Shown here one piece after another: positions 24,631 through 38,239 of a stretch of DNA of 64,000 nt. Made by a program: the position numbers and the translations under genes. The DNA lies in contig VWZS01010175.1 of NCBI GenBank assembly GCA_013397075.1, forward strand, positions 770,178-834,177. The letters are read 5' to 3'. Each line of letters begins with the position of its first letter. Position 1 is the stretch's first letter. The notes below the pieces were generated by a model that did not search any database, had not been told where the DNA came from, and worked only from the letters and a program-made list of their open reading frames with translations. This stretch comes from Rhabdornis inornatus (Eukaryota; Chordata; Aves; Passeriformes; Rhabdornithidae).

Positions 24631-27600
24631 AACAGTTTGAGGAGATCCAGTGAATTATGCACCAAAAAAAGTGCATCCTCTACATTTGTTTCATTCAAAT
24701 TAATGATTGCTCTGAAGCAAAATCCCAGATCTTAATATATATTTATCTTCACTTTACGTAGAATTGCAACTTGACAATGTAGTTTCTAATCCCTATTACA
24801 ACCCACAGTTCTGTATCTCACCTTTTAGCAGCTTTGGACAACTGAGAACACAGAATTTTGTAGTGCTAATCTCTTTTGCAAACTGTACAATAGTGATGTA
24901 TTCAGACACCTTCACTAGTTTAGAACTAATAACAAAATGAGACATGTATTTCCAAACTAATAAACTTTTTTTGTACATGTAGTGCCTTTCCAGCCAGAAA
25001 AGCAAAGTTCCAAGCTTATTAGCATTTATGACAGATTTGACAGAAATAAAAATAACAAAAATTCTTGACTGCGTTTAATAAAAGGGTAAATGCTTGACAA
25101 TATGTATAATTATATCTATAATGACAAACAAATGCTTCTAAAAATGTACTGGAACTGAACTAACTTGTTGAAGAACTTGAAGGTCAGTTTGAAACAAGGG
25201 ATTTGGTAAATGAAAGGAGTCGCCCACAGAGTTGCCTTGTCATACAAAGTACGACATTCCAGCGCTCAAACACTTCTTTTCCAACAGAATGCATCCTTGA
25301 TTTGTCAGGAATGTGACACACTCTATTAGAAGAGGATACCGGTAAGTGTCTTCATAGAGCAAGTTCTGCAGAAGTGTCACATTTTTTTAGAACTGCTACC
25401 TTGTCCTCATGTCTTATTACACTTGGAACACTGTACTGGAGGGTGTCACTTAATGAAATTAGTGCTGAAAACGAAACAAAACCCGAGATGATTGCATGAC
25501 AATGGCATAATACATCTGCTCACTTTAGAAGGTGTTACAAAATGAAGGTACATCTCTCATTATTTCAACTTCATTATGTTATAATTGTTTTTGATGTACT
25601 TGCAAATCACTTCAAATGGCTTCAGAAGGAACATTTTACCTTTATTGTTGAATTTGAGCAAACATGTCTGAATTTACTATTCTCCTTTCCCTCTCCTTTA
25701 TATTTCTCTGTCTTTTTAGCCTCCTATTGTGATTTTTTAGACACAGGCTTCTTCCAGTATTTACATCCCTTAACTTGTCTATGCTGGCTTGAATAATCTG
25801 AGTCTAAAATGCTTTGGAACTCACTGCTACTACTCACAATATATTAAAAGGTAACAACAGAAAATGAGAGAATATAATGCAAAATATAGGACGGTCAATA
25901 GTACAGTTCTAGTCACACTGAAGTTGTCCCACCTGAGTATTCCATGTGATTGTTTCAGAGTTTTTAATTCTTGAAAGGAGGATTTGTCACAGAGGTGTCT
26001 GCTAGACCATATCTAGGACAACATTCAAGCTGGCTTTAGCATTGTGAGTGTGTTACAAGAGTTCCTGAACAAGGTGGCCTTCATCAACAAGAGCCACTCT
26101 TTGCAGCATTTAGGCAAGGAAGTTTCCTCCAGCATCTTTAATACAAAAGAGGGATCCTGGGGGAGTACAAGGGAATCCACTAGTTGCATAAAATGGGCTG
26201 ATTTGTATGGTGTTTCTAAATGACAACTCTTACTGCTCTTGGATTAAAACACAGGGCAAAATGAGCCATTGGTTTTACTTGACTGAGGATTTCTTATGTT
26301 CTTGTGAAGCCCAAATTCATCCAAATAATGTCCTCTTTCCTCTACCCCACACTCAATTTGAAAGATATTAAAGAAAGGGCAAGCATCGAGAAGACTTTCT
26401 GTCGAAAATGCACCATTCAAATACTAAGCAGAAGAGATCTTCAGTTCACAGTATAGTGCTTAAAACACTTTGCCAGGCTGTGGAGTCCTGGGTTACAGTC
26501 CCTGTTTTGTGTTCTACATTTAAGAGTAATTGATTTTTAAAAACCCGTAGTAGTTTAAAACAGTGTCTCCCACATGCATTTCGTAGCCATTAGGATAGTT
26601 AATAATGCTTTGGGGCCTTTAGTTATGAAGAGGGATAGTGAAGTATTCTGGGACTGTTGTTAAATAACAATATAGGTTTTTAGGTTTTAAGCTTGGATCC
26701 TACATGGCTCAGTCCTACTGAGATAATAATTTATGATGGTCATAATCTTTGTTATCATCATGCAATTAATTTCATTTTCCCCTTAGCTCAGCACTCATGA
26801 TTATAACTTTTATAAAGTAATTTTAGTCAGTATTCTGCAGAAACTTGCTCCACAAGGGCATACAGGGATGAGGAAGAGGATGTAATATAATACATAAAAA
26901 TTCTAGCTATATTTTCCTTGATTGTTCAGTTCACTTCCTTTTCTACTCAGTCAAGATATGTATTCTGCTGGATGTTTTTTCTCTCTTTAGGTAACGTGGA
27001 AGGAAAGTAATTTCACAGTGTACAGCATATTTTCATCTGTTGTTTCTCAGGTAATGAATGAAGTTATGCACACTTGGCATTTATTCGGCTTGCTCATATG
27101 TGTTAGCTTGTACTTCTTGAATAATTCAGCATGCTCCTTACACTCCTGTAGACAAATCAGAGTAGGTAAGGGAGTCTGCAGAGAGACATGCAACTGTTGA
27201 TGAGTTGCTATCATCTGAGCAGAGGTTATGAACAAAACAGAGCTTCTAGTAAACTAAACATGTAAAAATGGTGCAGAAATGCAAGGTCTTTCCTATAAAA
27301 GCTATACATCAAGGGATTCACAATGTGAAAATTTCATGATGCAATTCTCTCAACAGAAAGGTCATAGGAGATTAGAAGATGGCACTACAGAAACACTACA
27401 CTACAATTGTTAGACCAGTACCTCTCAAGCACAGCCTTTCTTAATCAGAAAGCTAACTACTGTTCTAAAAATGCAAAAATTACCTTGTGCAATATTGGAA
27501 AAATGTTTTTTATCTACATCACATGAAGAAACTAAACTTAGCATGGGATGCTCAAATTTTATTTTTCCATTTTTCCATTTCAATTGTTTCATTGCCTGTA

Positions 27601-28824
27601 TGTGAGCACATACTGTTTCAGGAACCACTTGCTCGGATCCTACAGATCACCCATAATACAGAGACCATGAGTTGAGAAATAGCCTTAGATTTGGCTACTC
27701 CTGCACCTCCTTTGATTAGTCCTATTCAGATGAAGTGTCACAAGTAACACTGGATGCTATAAACCCCTAGGAGTTATTCTGGTTTTTGCTAGAATCTGTC
27801 TGATGAAGCAAGGGACCAAAAGCAGTTTTCTGCTAAATTGTTATTGTATACTGCTCATCTTCACACAGATACACAAATACACATGCAGGTATCTCACAAT
27901 GTTTTCTCTTGAGGTTTGATGGAAGCTGATCAATTAAATAGGTGCTTTTTGTGACTTGTTCTTAAGACATTAATGGTCTCTTTGAAGGTGCTAAGTGTTT
28001 AAAAGATGTAAAATGCATTTATATCATATCACACCTGATCTCTTGTTCAGAAGAGTATTTCTGCAACGATGTAATCTGTGATTTTCCTTACAGGCTTCGT
28101 GGAAACTGAACTGTATTCTTATAACAAAGTAAGGAGGGTTAGCAGAAAGATTGACATTCATGTGAATTCATAGATGACTGGAAACTAATAATTATTTCAT
28201 TCTATACTCAGTATATTATGAGATGGATTTTTGTACTGTTTTAACCATTGTGCAAGAAATAGCATGACATGAGGGAAATATTCCCTGTTAAAACCCCCAT
28301 AGAGCTCTTTATAAAGATGAAGTGATTACAGTGCTGAAAAAAGAATAAAAACTAGCCTGAAAACAAAAGTGAATATCACATGGAGTTCGGCCTTATGTTT
28401 TAGGGCTTCTTTTTAATATGCTTTTGTTTCATTGTATTTTGACTTTTTTGTTACCTGGTCGTCACTAAAAATTTATTTGTGGTGCCAGAGAACATTTGGA
28501 AAACAGCAGAAAGGCTGAGAGAAATGTTATAGAACTCAAGGAGTTGAACTGATGTTTAGGGGAAACTGAATTTTCATGTTGTTCTTCAGTGAAACTTTTA
28601 TTTGGTAGTCCTATAAAACATGATCCTTACATGATCCGTACAGTCACGATGTCAAAATATGAGAAAAAAAAATAAGAAAAAACAAAAGTCCTACGGAATT
28701 TTCCAAAGACAACACTAGATCTCAGGTGGAAAGGGCAAAGTATTTATAAGGATTTTATTTCTGCTTGTGACTTTGGTTATGAAGTCTTGGAAAATTGTCT
28801 CCAGGTGACCTTGATTCAGCAGTG

Positions 28825-28886
28825 ATCTTCAGCAAGATCACCTTCAGAGGCCCCTTGCAGCCTCAATATTCCCATGATTCTGTGGT
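28825..28886 (+). mobile_element. CR1 LINE 3' tail, short sense fragment
   Basis: GATCACCTTCAGAGGCCCC (about 28836-28854), TTGCAGCCTCAATATTCCCATGATTCTGTGG (28855-28885): this is the AGATGACCTCCAGAGGTCCC...CCTCAACxATTCTGTG pattern of CR1 subfamilies. Only the last 60 or so bases are recognisable. Diverged. Confidence 0.75.
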
Positions 28887-29737
28887 TAAGAACATTAACC
28901 ATATCTGTGTTTGACACAAGTCAATGAACTATAGATTTTTTTATTATTTCTCTTTAGTTAACTGTAAGGACAATTCAGAGGGAAGTCAAATTTGTGTTAT
29001 TCATGCTGTTTCTTCAGAAAAATGTGAGTAGCTGGGAAGTGTAGCTGGACTCATTGTGAAGATGCCTTTCAATTCCATAAGAAATTGAGTTTGGTATGAT
29101 AAAAAAAATGTTTTCATCTCAGCAAAATAGTGAAGTATTGTTCAACAAAATGAAATGATTATGAAGTCCAGAATTTCCCTGCCACATTCCCTTGCTTCAA
29201 ACCCTTATAATGACTTTTATATAAAGTAATCCCTGAATTGCTGCAATGTAGGAGAGAGGAAAAACAGTCTTACAATCCATTCATAAGACCTTTGGAAGGC
29301 AACCACAACCCTCATCTGCCTTCATCTATATTAGCAGATCAGTAGGCCAAATACATACAGTTATCATAATGATTTTTCAATATATTTTCATAGTGAATTT
29401 ATTTATATAAATATACATACATATAAAAAAGTATTTAATGACCATGTGCAAAAAAGATAAAACCATTTTGACATAAATTATCAACTATGAGAATATTTTG
29501 CTCATTTTCAAATACTTTTTATTAATTTCACTTGAATTTCTGTTTATTACACTGCATTTCATTCACTTGTCTATGAATTAATATTTTATTATGCTTAGTC
29601 ATACCTATACCCCAGTGTATTTTTTTATTTCTCACCAAAATTAATTCCCTTTAATCAGTATGGAAAACCATTATAAATAAGATCAATTTGTATTAGCATA
29701 TTAAAAATATATTCTGTGTAATGCAGTAGCATATTCA

Positions 29738-30318
29738 GGCACAGCATCACCAGCCAGCCTGTTGAAGGAGCTGATTGCCCCAACCTACTCTGCCCTAGTA
29801 CAGCCTCACCTTGTATACTGTTTTAAGCACCACAATGTAAAAAAGACATTAAGCTTTTGGAGACTGTCCAAAGAAGGAAAACAAAGATGGTGAAGGGCTT
29901 TGGGGGGAAGCCATGTGAAGAGTGGCTGAGGTCACTTGGTCTGTTCAGCCTGAAGGAGACTGACGGGAGACCTCACTGCAGTCACAACTCCCTCATGAGG
30001 GAAGGACAGGGGCAGGCACTGATCTCTTGTCTGTGGTGGCAGTGACAGGACTGAGGGAATGGCCTCAAGTTGTGTCAGGAGAGGTTTACGTTGGATATTA
30101 GGAAAAGGTTCTTCACCCAGAGGGTGTTTGGGCACTGGACCAGGCTCCCCAGGGAAGTGGTCACAGCACCAGCCTGGCAGAGTCCAAGAAGCGTTTGGAG
30201 AATGCTCTCAGGCACAATGGTGTGATTACTGGGGCTGTCCTGTGCAGGGCCAGGAGTTGGACTCAATGATCCTTGTGGGTCCCTTTGAATTCAGCAGTTT
30301 CTGTAACTCTGTGATATT
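29738..30318 (+). mobile_element. CR1 LINE, ORF2 C-terminal end plus 3' UTR, sense (about 580 bp)
   Basis: The longest CR1 copy in the window. The frame 29857-30045 contains a peptide like the CR1 ORF2 tail: VQRR..KMVKGF near the start, then [12 protein letters not shown]. After this come GAGGTTTACGTTGGATATTAGG (about 30081-30102), the AGGCTCCCCAGGGAAGTGGTCACAGC block (about 30142-30167), AAGAAGCGTTTGGAGAATG (about 30187-30205) and GGGCCAGGAGTTGGACTCAATGATCC (about 30247-30272). It ends with very degenerate octamers (TTTCTGTAACTCTGTGAT). Frameshifts and stops break the ORF, so it is a dead, 5'-truncated copy. Confidence 0.95.
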
Positions 30319-31859
30319 AACTCCAAAATACAAGTATTGAAAGATTTTATGTAAATGCAAACCATATATTTTTAGGGTCAGATTCAGTTGACCAAACAGA
30401 TTTCAAGTGTCATTTGAGCTTCTTTGGGATAGTCCTCCTGGTCTACAGACACTTCTTTAAAAGCCCATGAGCTATCCATAGATCTCCTATCAGCTAGCCC
30501 TGTGTAGAGAGCTGAAAGGCCCATGAATATTCAAAATGTACTTGATGCCTGTGTACAGGCAGTCAAACCTTAATCTAAAGTTATTATTCACTTAAGCACC
30601 TACCTTTCCATTACAGAGGCAGCTGGTATCATTTCATCAGTTGGATCATTCTGTAGACTATTGGCTGTAAAGCAGTTGAAAAGACATTGATGACTGACAC
30701 CATTTGAAATACCATACTTTATTCTATTCATCCTTTACTCCTGCAAAGGACATGGGACTTCTGTAGACCTTGCACAAGACCTATCAGTGTGTCTGACATC
30801 TCAAAAGGCACTGAGAGCCTTTCAGTGGGCATCTGAATCAAAACTAAAATCTTCTAAAAGTACAGTGGTATCTTGGATACTAGCTTGCAAATGGGCACCT
30901 AAATGTAGGTGTCAAAATCTTTGCAGCATGTCCACATTGGGAGTTGCCTTACTTTCTCTATAAAGGTGAACACAAAACAGCAGCTTGAAAATTGAAGACA
31001 TTACATTTAATGTCCCTACAGTGCACGGTGTTTGTGTTACTGTTGTGCAGTCATTGCACATTCATAGGGCTAGCAAGTCCCTATGAATTGAAAACAAAGC
31101 ATCAACTCACACTACACTAAATTATCCTTAGGGCGAAAATTATAGTAGGATGAAAAAATGAAACATAATCAAAACTGTTAATAAAACTATCTCTTTGCAG
31201 AAAAAAGCTTCCTGGTGATGCAATCTAAACTGAGATACTGTTAATTACAGATGCAAGATTACAAGAAGCATTAAACACGGAAACCTCCTCAATTACTTTA
31301 CATTAAAATTCTCAATCACTTTTCCTAGAACTCCTTATTAGTATCTCATGGCACTTGTGCTTAACAGCATCTTGTATCTGTTGGATTAAAAGCAAAAATA
31401 TTTCTTTCCTTTTTTATTTTAAATTATCAAAATATGAGATTTAATTTATCAATTCATGCTTTTAATCTCTTGTGCAATTTGAAGTAGATAGGAAAGTGAA
31501 TCTTTTATTCATGATGCTACGTAGTCACCTTTATATGCACCACAGCAACTACAGTATAGTAAGTACCTGCAGCTGTTTTGTAGCAGATGGTTATAGTCAG
31601 CATCTGATATTTTTTTACTGCTAGCAAGTGCACAGCACTTGATTCAATGGCCCAATTAACAAAAAAAAAACCCAACAAACCCAAAAACCCAAAGACCATT
31701 TCAGAAGATACAGTTTGTCTTTTATCTTCTTTCTCCTTATAATTGCCCTATAGCTTCATTGTATTATTTCTTCATCTTAGTTAAGAATTTTTGGCATTGG
31801 TATTTTTCAAGACTCCTGCTTGATAGTTTTTAAATTAGCATTGTATGTGCCTCCTGCAG
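30319..31859. other. AT-rich non-coding DNA
   Basis: No repeat or gene recognised upstream of the exon-like cluster. An A-rich patch at about 31661-31695 carries AACCC-type units. Confidence 0.5.
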
Positions 31860-32477
31860 ACATCCTCTCCTCGGAAGGGAACTTATGCTGATATTCTTAA
31901 GACTTCATTTCACAGCTTGAAAAAACTTACAGATGTTTCAATCTTATTTGGAGAAGAGCTGGGAATCCGGAAGGTACTAATCATGTTAGATTTTTTCCAA
32001 TCACACTATAAACCTAAAATTGATCCCTTTTCTCTGAAACACTGGAAAATTAGTCCAAGCTACCTTACTCAGCTTCAACCCCATTCCATTTGGAAGGAAG
32101 ATGGGACTCGGATTATGAGAGGTTGCTCTACAACCCTCTTAAAAAATAGTCTGTAGTCAGCTGTAGATCAGTAACGAGAATTAAAGCTGATCAAAACTAT
32201 ATTGTCCTCATAACTGCTTTTAAAAAAGTTTTATACACAAGTGTCTATAAAATTGTGTATCTTAATGGTATCTCTCTAGTTTCAACAACATCTTTTACAG
32301 TAATTTTAAAGTTTTTTGAAAATTCAGTTATTCCTCCCCCTCCCACCCAGTAGATGAACTGACAGGTAGAAATCAAAATCAGGATTCCAGTATGGAAGCT
32401 GCCATAATAAATTTGGGATTGGCTGCTTTAAAAAACAGTTGTTTTACTATCGCTTGGAAAAATGTGGTCCTTCTTTG

Positions 32478-32549
32478 AGTTGGATTTTTTGAGGAAATGA
32501 ACTCCAGAGGTCTTTTCCAAGTAAATAATTTCATGAATCTGTGATTCTA
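32478..32549 (+). mobile_element. CR1 LINE 3' tail, short sense fragment
   Basis: GAACTCCAGAGGTCTTTTCC (32500-32519), then AATAATTTCATGAATCTGTGATTCT (32524-32548), matches the GACCTCCAGAGGTCCCTTCC...ATTCTGTGATTCT end of CR1 in plus orientation. Only the last 70 bases or so remain. Confidence 0.75.
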
Positions 32550-33494
32550 AAGCCTGTTTTATCTTTCAAGGAGTTTGTGGCTTAATTGAACACAAATCAC
32601 AAGGGCCCATCCTGGAAATAAAGTAAGGATCAGAGCAAAACAAGACAAATTACATCATGCGATGGTTCTCACATGCAAATCAGGGAGAATGATTGCAAGG
32701 AAAGTGAGCTATAAGACTTATTTGTTCAACTGGAAAATTATACTGATAACTGTTCCCTGCTTAATTCAGGGCTTATGCACAGTTGGAAGAAGGGTAGACT
32801 TGAGTGCAAAGTCTTGTGACAGGACTATGGAGAGCTGTCAGGCTCGTTACTTCACTGACAAATCCACTGAAACTCAAGACTACCACTTCCAAATATGTAA
32901 GTACCCTGGCAGACACCACTGCATCGGGTGTCCTTAGTACAAGCTTTCAGTACCTTCTTAAATGTTGTGTGGGTTAGAAAGTAGGCATAATAAAGGGAGA
33001 TTATTTTCCCTCCTCTTCATAGCATTTTGTCTTCTTTAATGAAAAGTGGATGCTTCAAAAATCCTTCAGAACCAGAAATTAAGACCTAAGTTTAAGTTTA
33101 ATCTGCCCTTGGAATTTCAAAACATGATGAATGTAAAATAAATATTTTTTCCTTTAAAGCATCTATCACTTTTATGGTGTTCTAATGTACACGACATAGT
33201 TTACCATCTTGCATAACAATACTAAACCCCATTGATCTGCTTGCATTGCATCTTCCATCACTGTCTAGTTAAGAGTAAACCAAATAATTTCATTCAGTAG
33301 GAGCAGACTTACTTGAATATACTTCTCTGAAATTGCTATGGGTGCTTGACTGATAATGATTGGATGACCTACCTACGCTCTAATAATGAACAGACTATAG
33401 AAAGTAATACAGCATATTAAATTGAGGATATAAATCTCTTTCTATTACTACTGTCTTCCTTAACACTAATGGAAAGTTCAGTTTTTTATGGCAG

Positions 33495-33636
33495 CTTAAA
33501 TAAGAACTGGAAAATGATGATGGACCAGGCAAGATTAATTGAATGTCCAGGAGATATGGCTGTTGCTGGTCTACCTCTTCCTGTCAGTCCCCCGGACTCA
33601 CCTTACAGTACATCTGTGCATTCACCCTTTATTTAA
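33495..33636 (+). CDS. Possible terminal coding exon, unidentified protein (low confidence)
   Basis: An open frame follows a TTTTTTATGGCAG acceptor-like sequence (AG at 33493-33494). It encodes about 46 residues, beginning LNKNWKMMMDQARLIECPG and ending in a Pro/Ser-rich tail (LPLPVSPPDSPYS...) before the TAA at 33634-33636. Some 335 nt after the stop lies AATAAA (33970-33975), followed by a 13-A run. I do not recognise the protein. Against a gene: the Pro/Ser tail is encoded by a pyrimidine-rich tract that itself resembles an intron end (CTTCCTGTCAG...CACCTTACAG), and the acceptor is only moderate. It could be a real last exon, an old retrocopy, or chance. Confidence 0.2.
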
Positions 33637-33969
33637 ATTGCGTATTTGTGGCAGATTTGGATTAAGGTATTTATGCCTTTTTGGACTAGATTAATTTTCT
33701 ACAAACTTCAGGGCCCATTCTTTTGTTAATATTACATGCTTGTGTATAAAACTCAGAATTTCCATTTAGAATACTTCCTCACTCTGTAATTATGACAAAT
33801 CAGCAGTATCAGACCAAAAGTTTTGTTTCTGAAAAAAAAGGTTGTGGTGATTCTCTGTCCACTAAGAAACTGTCTCAAACTTTTTCTTTAACCTCATATG
33901 CATAAACTGTCATCAAAACTTAATGTTCTTGCATTTACAATGAATAACATCCCATCTGATGTGCATATA

Positions 33970-33994
33970 AATAAACTCTGTAAAAAAAAAAAAA
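33970..33994 (+). promoter_or_regulatory. Polyadenylation-signal-like AATAAA with adjacent A13 run
   Basis: AATAAA at 33970-33975 is followed by CTCTGT and then 13 A residues (33982-33994). A real cleavage site usually lies 10-30 nt after the hexamer, so the A-run starts rather early to be a copied poly(A) tail. The hexamer could still serve a transcript ending here. Without transcript data this remains a sequence match only. Confidence 0.3.
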
Positions 33995-36900
33995 CATTTG
34001 TAAAGTTTAAAAGAAATAACTAAATTCAATGCTGCCAGTTTACTGCTTTATAGAAGTATTTCTGATTTTTTTTCCCCTGGGTTAATTTGGCTTTATTAAT
34101 AAGAAATAAAGGCTTTTGTTGCCTTATTAAACTCTTTTGTTGCAGTATATTGACTTAAGGTTTAACACCAACAGTCAAAGTAAAAGTTAATTACTATTCA
34201 GTACCTTTAATTGCAAGCTACAGTTCAAATACTTCAAGACAAGGTAAAGCAAATAACACTTGTCACCAATAATTACAGTGAGTTTTCACCACCCTGCCTT
34301 AAAGGCACTGAGCTGCTGCTTTCCTAAGGGTCACAAAAGATAAATGACGGAAAAGATCACACTTCTCAAACATCCAAACAATACTTCACTTTCATAAATA
34401 TTTTCTTTATCTGCAATTATGCTTGTGTTCACCATTAAAATTAAGATGAAAAAGAAATGTCTTTCTATTCTTCTGTTGCTGCACATTCCAGGAAGTCTCC
34501 AAATAATTCATTTTTGCTTACCGTGTAATACTCACATACCTCACCAAGGTCTGAGTTTAGCAATAAGTTGGTGGTTGTGGTTTTTTTCTTTTTAACAAAC
34601 TGCCATAAAGACCTAGTAGGTAAAGTACACCCTTATAAGAAAAATACACAAGAGAAAAATAAACAGAAAGCTGTCTAAAATGAAATGGTCAAAGGCAGAC
34701 AGGCATAGTTTCTCAAATTCACAGATATCTCTTTTTTCTCCTATGCAGCATATGTGAAAAACATAAGCAAGTAAATGGAAGAAGAAAATTTGCATCAAGC
34801 TGTTTCTTAATTGAGCTCTGATGGATCCCCTTTGAGACTCATCATAACAGAGAAATTCATATGTAGTCTGATTTTCATCTGTGCACTGAACTGGTTCACA
34901 GGTGTTTACCTTTGCTGTCTAGCAAAAACAGGCAGTTTTTAGGACTGCAGTCTAAATCTTCCTCTCATCTCTTCTAAGCAACACAGCCCAAAGCTTCAAA
35001 AACAAGTTTGCTGTTTACTCTCTGTGAAACATATTTCCCTTTAATATGTGCACCTAAGAAGTACAGTTTTTAATCTTTCCTCACAAAGTATCAGTGATAT
35101 ATAGGTGAGTTGGATAGTTAAGAGTAGAAACAGAAAAAAAATCTCTGCTAAAAAGTCCCTACCATCAACAACAGCTTTAGCTGCTTATTAGTGATTATAA
35201 ATTGTCACTGACAGAATTGTGTGTGGTTTCAAGGCCAGTGTCCAGCGAAATAGAGGACATTGTAAATTCACATTTGCAATGTATTTGTCATTTTGTTGCA
35301 TGTGTGGGTGTGTTTCCACTGCACACACAGCGATGTAAATGGTTCTTGAAATAGACTGATCTGAAAAATGTTCATCCTGTTGAGAGATGAAATACTGCAA
35401 AAGGGGTAGGTAGAGCTGATCTTGTCATTGAAACCACTCCATGTCTAAGAAGAATACTTCTGTATGCTGAACTTCTCTCACCTAATGACCCCAACCTACA
35501 CAAACTGCCTGGAATTATTGGCACCTTCCTATGAGGTTCTTAGTTGACTTTGTTCAGATCATTTAAGTAACGCATGATCTGCTAGGACAAGCTCGTAAAT
35601 GCTGCTGCATGTAAAAGGAAACCTACCTCACTTTTGGACTGGTCAGTGCTCATTCCCCTCGGTCATTTCTTTCCCTTTAACTTTCACTGGCCCCTACTGC
35701 TCAGCTATACTGAGAAAGGAGTTAGTTGCAAACCAGTTTAAAAGGAGTAGTAGGACATATTGGAAGCTTTTGAACCAAAATGTCCTCTTCTTATATGAGA
35801 TCTTTTGAGTGCTTTTCTTCAAGCTTCATCATCTAACTTTATTTTGAGATGATTTAGGTACCTGAGGTTCAAATCTATAGTTAATACTTTGTTAGGAAGG
35901 AACTAATTTCAGTCAATTAAATAATCCCTATGAAAGTATTTTCGATGCAAACATAAATTGAATTATCAGAAGAATTGCTATACCTAAATTAATTTCGTAA
36001 ATGTAGGACTAACAGTGATTTGCAGTCATGGAGGTAATAAAAATTATATATATATATAATCTTAAATATGTTATATCTGCTGTATATTCCTTTGATTTTC
36101 TCAAAGTTTTCCATTAAAAACAAAAATAAGGTGCAGAATTGTCTGGGATCATATTTCTGGGGAAGAACACACGTGCAAGTGTGGAGAGAAAGGGAATGTC
36201 TGTTTACCCAGGCATTTCAACTGTGTCTTTGTTAGAGATGCAGAAGATGCTTATATGTCAGGCAGGAAGTATTTAAGTTAATCAGTTTATTGAAAGAGTA
36301 TTCTTCTAATGGATTGTCAAAAGCAAATAATAATGTGTTTTAACTGCAGTAGACAACTAGCATTCATAGTTTCCTGAGAGGTCTGGAAAGCCCAAGTATT
36401 TAATCCCATGAATAGTTTTCATTTAAGTAAAAACAAAATCACAGAAATTGAGATGGCAGCCAGAAGTTTGAAACTAAATTATGTGACTGTAAGAATTTTG
36501 AGAGCTTGTTTTCAACACAAATAAATGAAGGTGCTAGCCCCAAGTCCTGGCAGTAGTCAAAGTACAGTGTGTTTCAGGTACTACTAAGGATGTATTATAA
36601 TGCCTCTGCCAGCTCAATCCTTAAATATATCAGATTCATTGTTTTCTTAGCGACTAAAGTACATAAAAAAGACAACTTTCACATTCAATAATGTGTACCA
36701 CAAACATGTTTTTAGAGACTTAAAAGTGTCATGTTTCTCTTTCATCCTCCTGGCTTTTTATGGAGACAATAATACATAAATTGTCCAAAGACTTGGACAT
36801 AGATTAAGAGAATGAAGAGATCCTTGAAAAATAACAAGATTTAGGATGGCAAGCTAGTCTCAAACTATGTCTTAATTTTTGCAACCAGTGAGTTCCTATG

Positions 36901-38239
36901 CTTCACCTTTGCTGTGTGACACTCTTCAGCACTCACAGCAGGTTAAAACTTCCGTGGTGCTGACTGTACATCAAATGTGAGCAGAGAAGAGATATCAACA
37001 AATCTAAGCTGATGCCTTCAATCACTGGTTTGGTTACACCAAGTGCTTTGTCAGCAGAGCCCCCAGCGTACATGCAGAGCACGGCAGCAGAAAATGTTCT
37101 TCTGCCATCATCATCTCAGTAATCCACTCAATGACATTAACTAAGTATGACAAAGACTCTGTCAGCATAAATGTCTCTTTATAAGGTATTTTTCTAACAT
37201 AACAGTATCGGTAAGGAGCGAGGTTTTTTTCACACCCTCAGCTATGAAAGCTCTACTGATCAAAATTTTGAGTGTAATTTTGACTGAGACACAAGCCTAA
37301 GAAATCAACCTTAAAATGTCTAAGAACCCTTTCTGCCTTTCATCTGCCCAGAGAAAAAGCTGAGATGGCAGGAGCAGGATTTGTGAACCACAGAAGGATC
37401 AAAATGAATTTTTTGTGGGGCTTTAAAATTACATGGTTGTGCCACCCTCATTCAAAGATGATATCAAGAAGTTTGGGGAGAATTAAGTAGTGTTTGGGGA
37501 CTGTAGTGATGTTAATCTTTAACGTGGCTATCAAGATGCCCCTTTCTGTACCTTGATATACTGGAAAGTGTTTTTTAGGAAATTGTCTATATAATGTAAG
37601 CTCTTTTCCATTGTTTTCTATAGGACATTGCTGGGCCTGTTGCCATTGCTCTAAGTGCACTGTCAGTAACAGTGCTCTGTAATATAAACTGAATTTATTA
37701 TGAATCATAATAAGAAATTATTATAGTGAATGATATAAGAAATCCTAATATTTCATATCTTTCTGTTCTTGTTACCAAAAGTGTGTACTTTATTGGGTAC
37801 ATGAAAATATGGGCAAATAATGTGCATTATATAGCATGCACACAGGTACACAGAGACCTAGACACCCTACACACTTCTATATTATATGGTATATGTAAAG
37901 ATGTGTATGTATATATATATCCGTAAGTCATGCCTTGAGATGCCAAGATTTAGCCGAATATTTAGACTAATTCAGTTAGGCATAAAATGTGCAATTTTGC
38001 TGGAAAAACCCTGATATTCTACTCCCTTAAGTGACAGATTCTGATGCCATTAGAGATACTTCAAGGTTTGATCCACAAAATTTGTGCATGTCAGTGAAGT
38101 GTTTGTTTATAATTACTGCTATACTCAGATATATAGGCTTGTACCAATATATTTGAGAGAGTACAATTTCCTCAGGGGCAGCTTCTTCTCATATGCTACA
38201 TTCAATTTTTAACTTGTAAAGTATCCTGCTAAGAGGCAA
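33995..38239. other. AT-rich non-coding DNA
   Basis: No recognised gene or repeat. Short TA microsatellites occur at 36045-36058 and 37909-37920. Confidence 0.5.

Larger units (their letters stand above)
21136..28824. other. AT-rich non-coding DNA, no gene recognised
   Basis: About 7.7 kb with no repeat I can name and no credible coding exon. It holds small low-complexity tracts: CAAA repeats at 22729-22749, AT-rich sequence at about 22315-22365, a C-run at about 22387-22406, and the T-rich tandem at 24583-24630. Open frames of 60-84 codons occur at chance density. Confidence 0.5.

Noticed and set aside
37695..37713. 9-bp inverted repeat TTATTATGA/TCATAATAA
   Set aside because: Short and AT-only; such hairpins are expected by chance in AT-rich DNA of this length.
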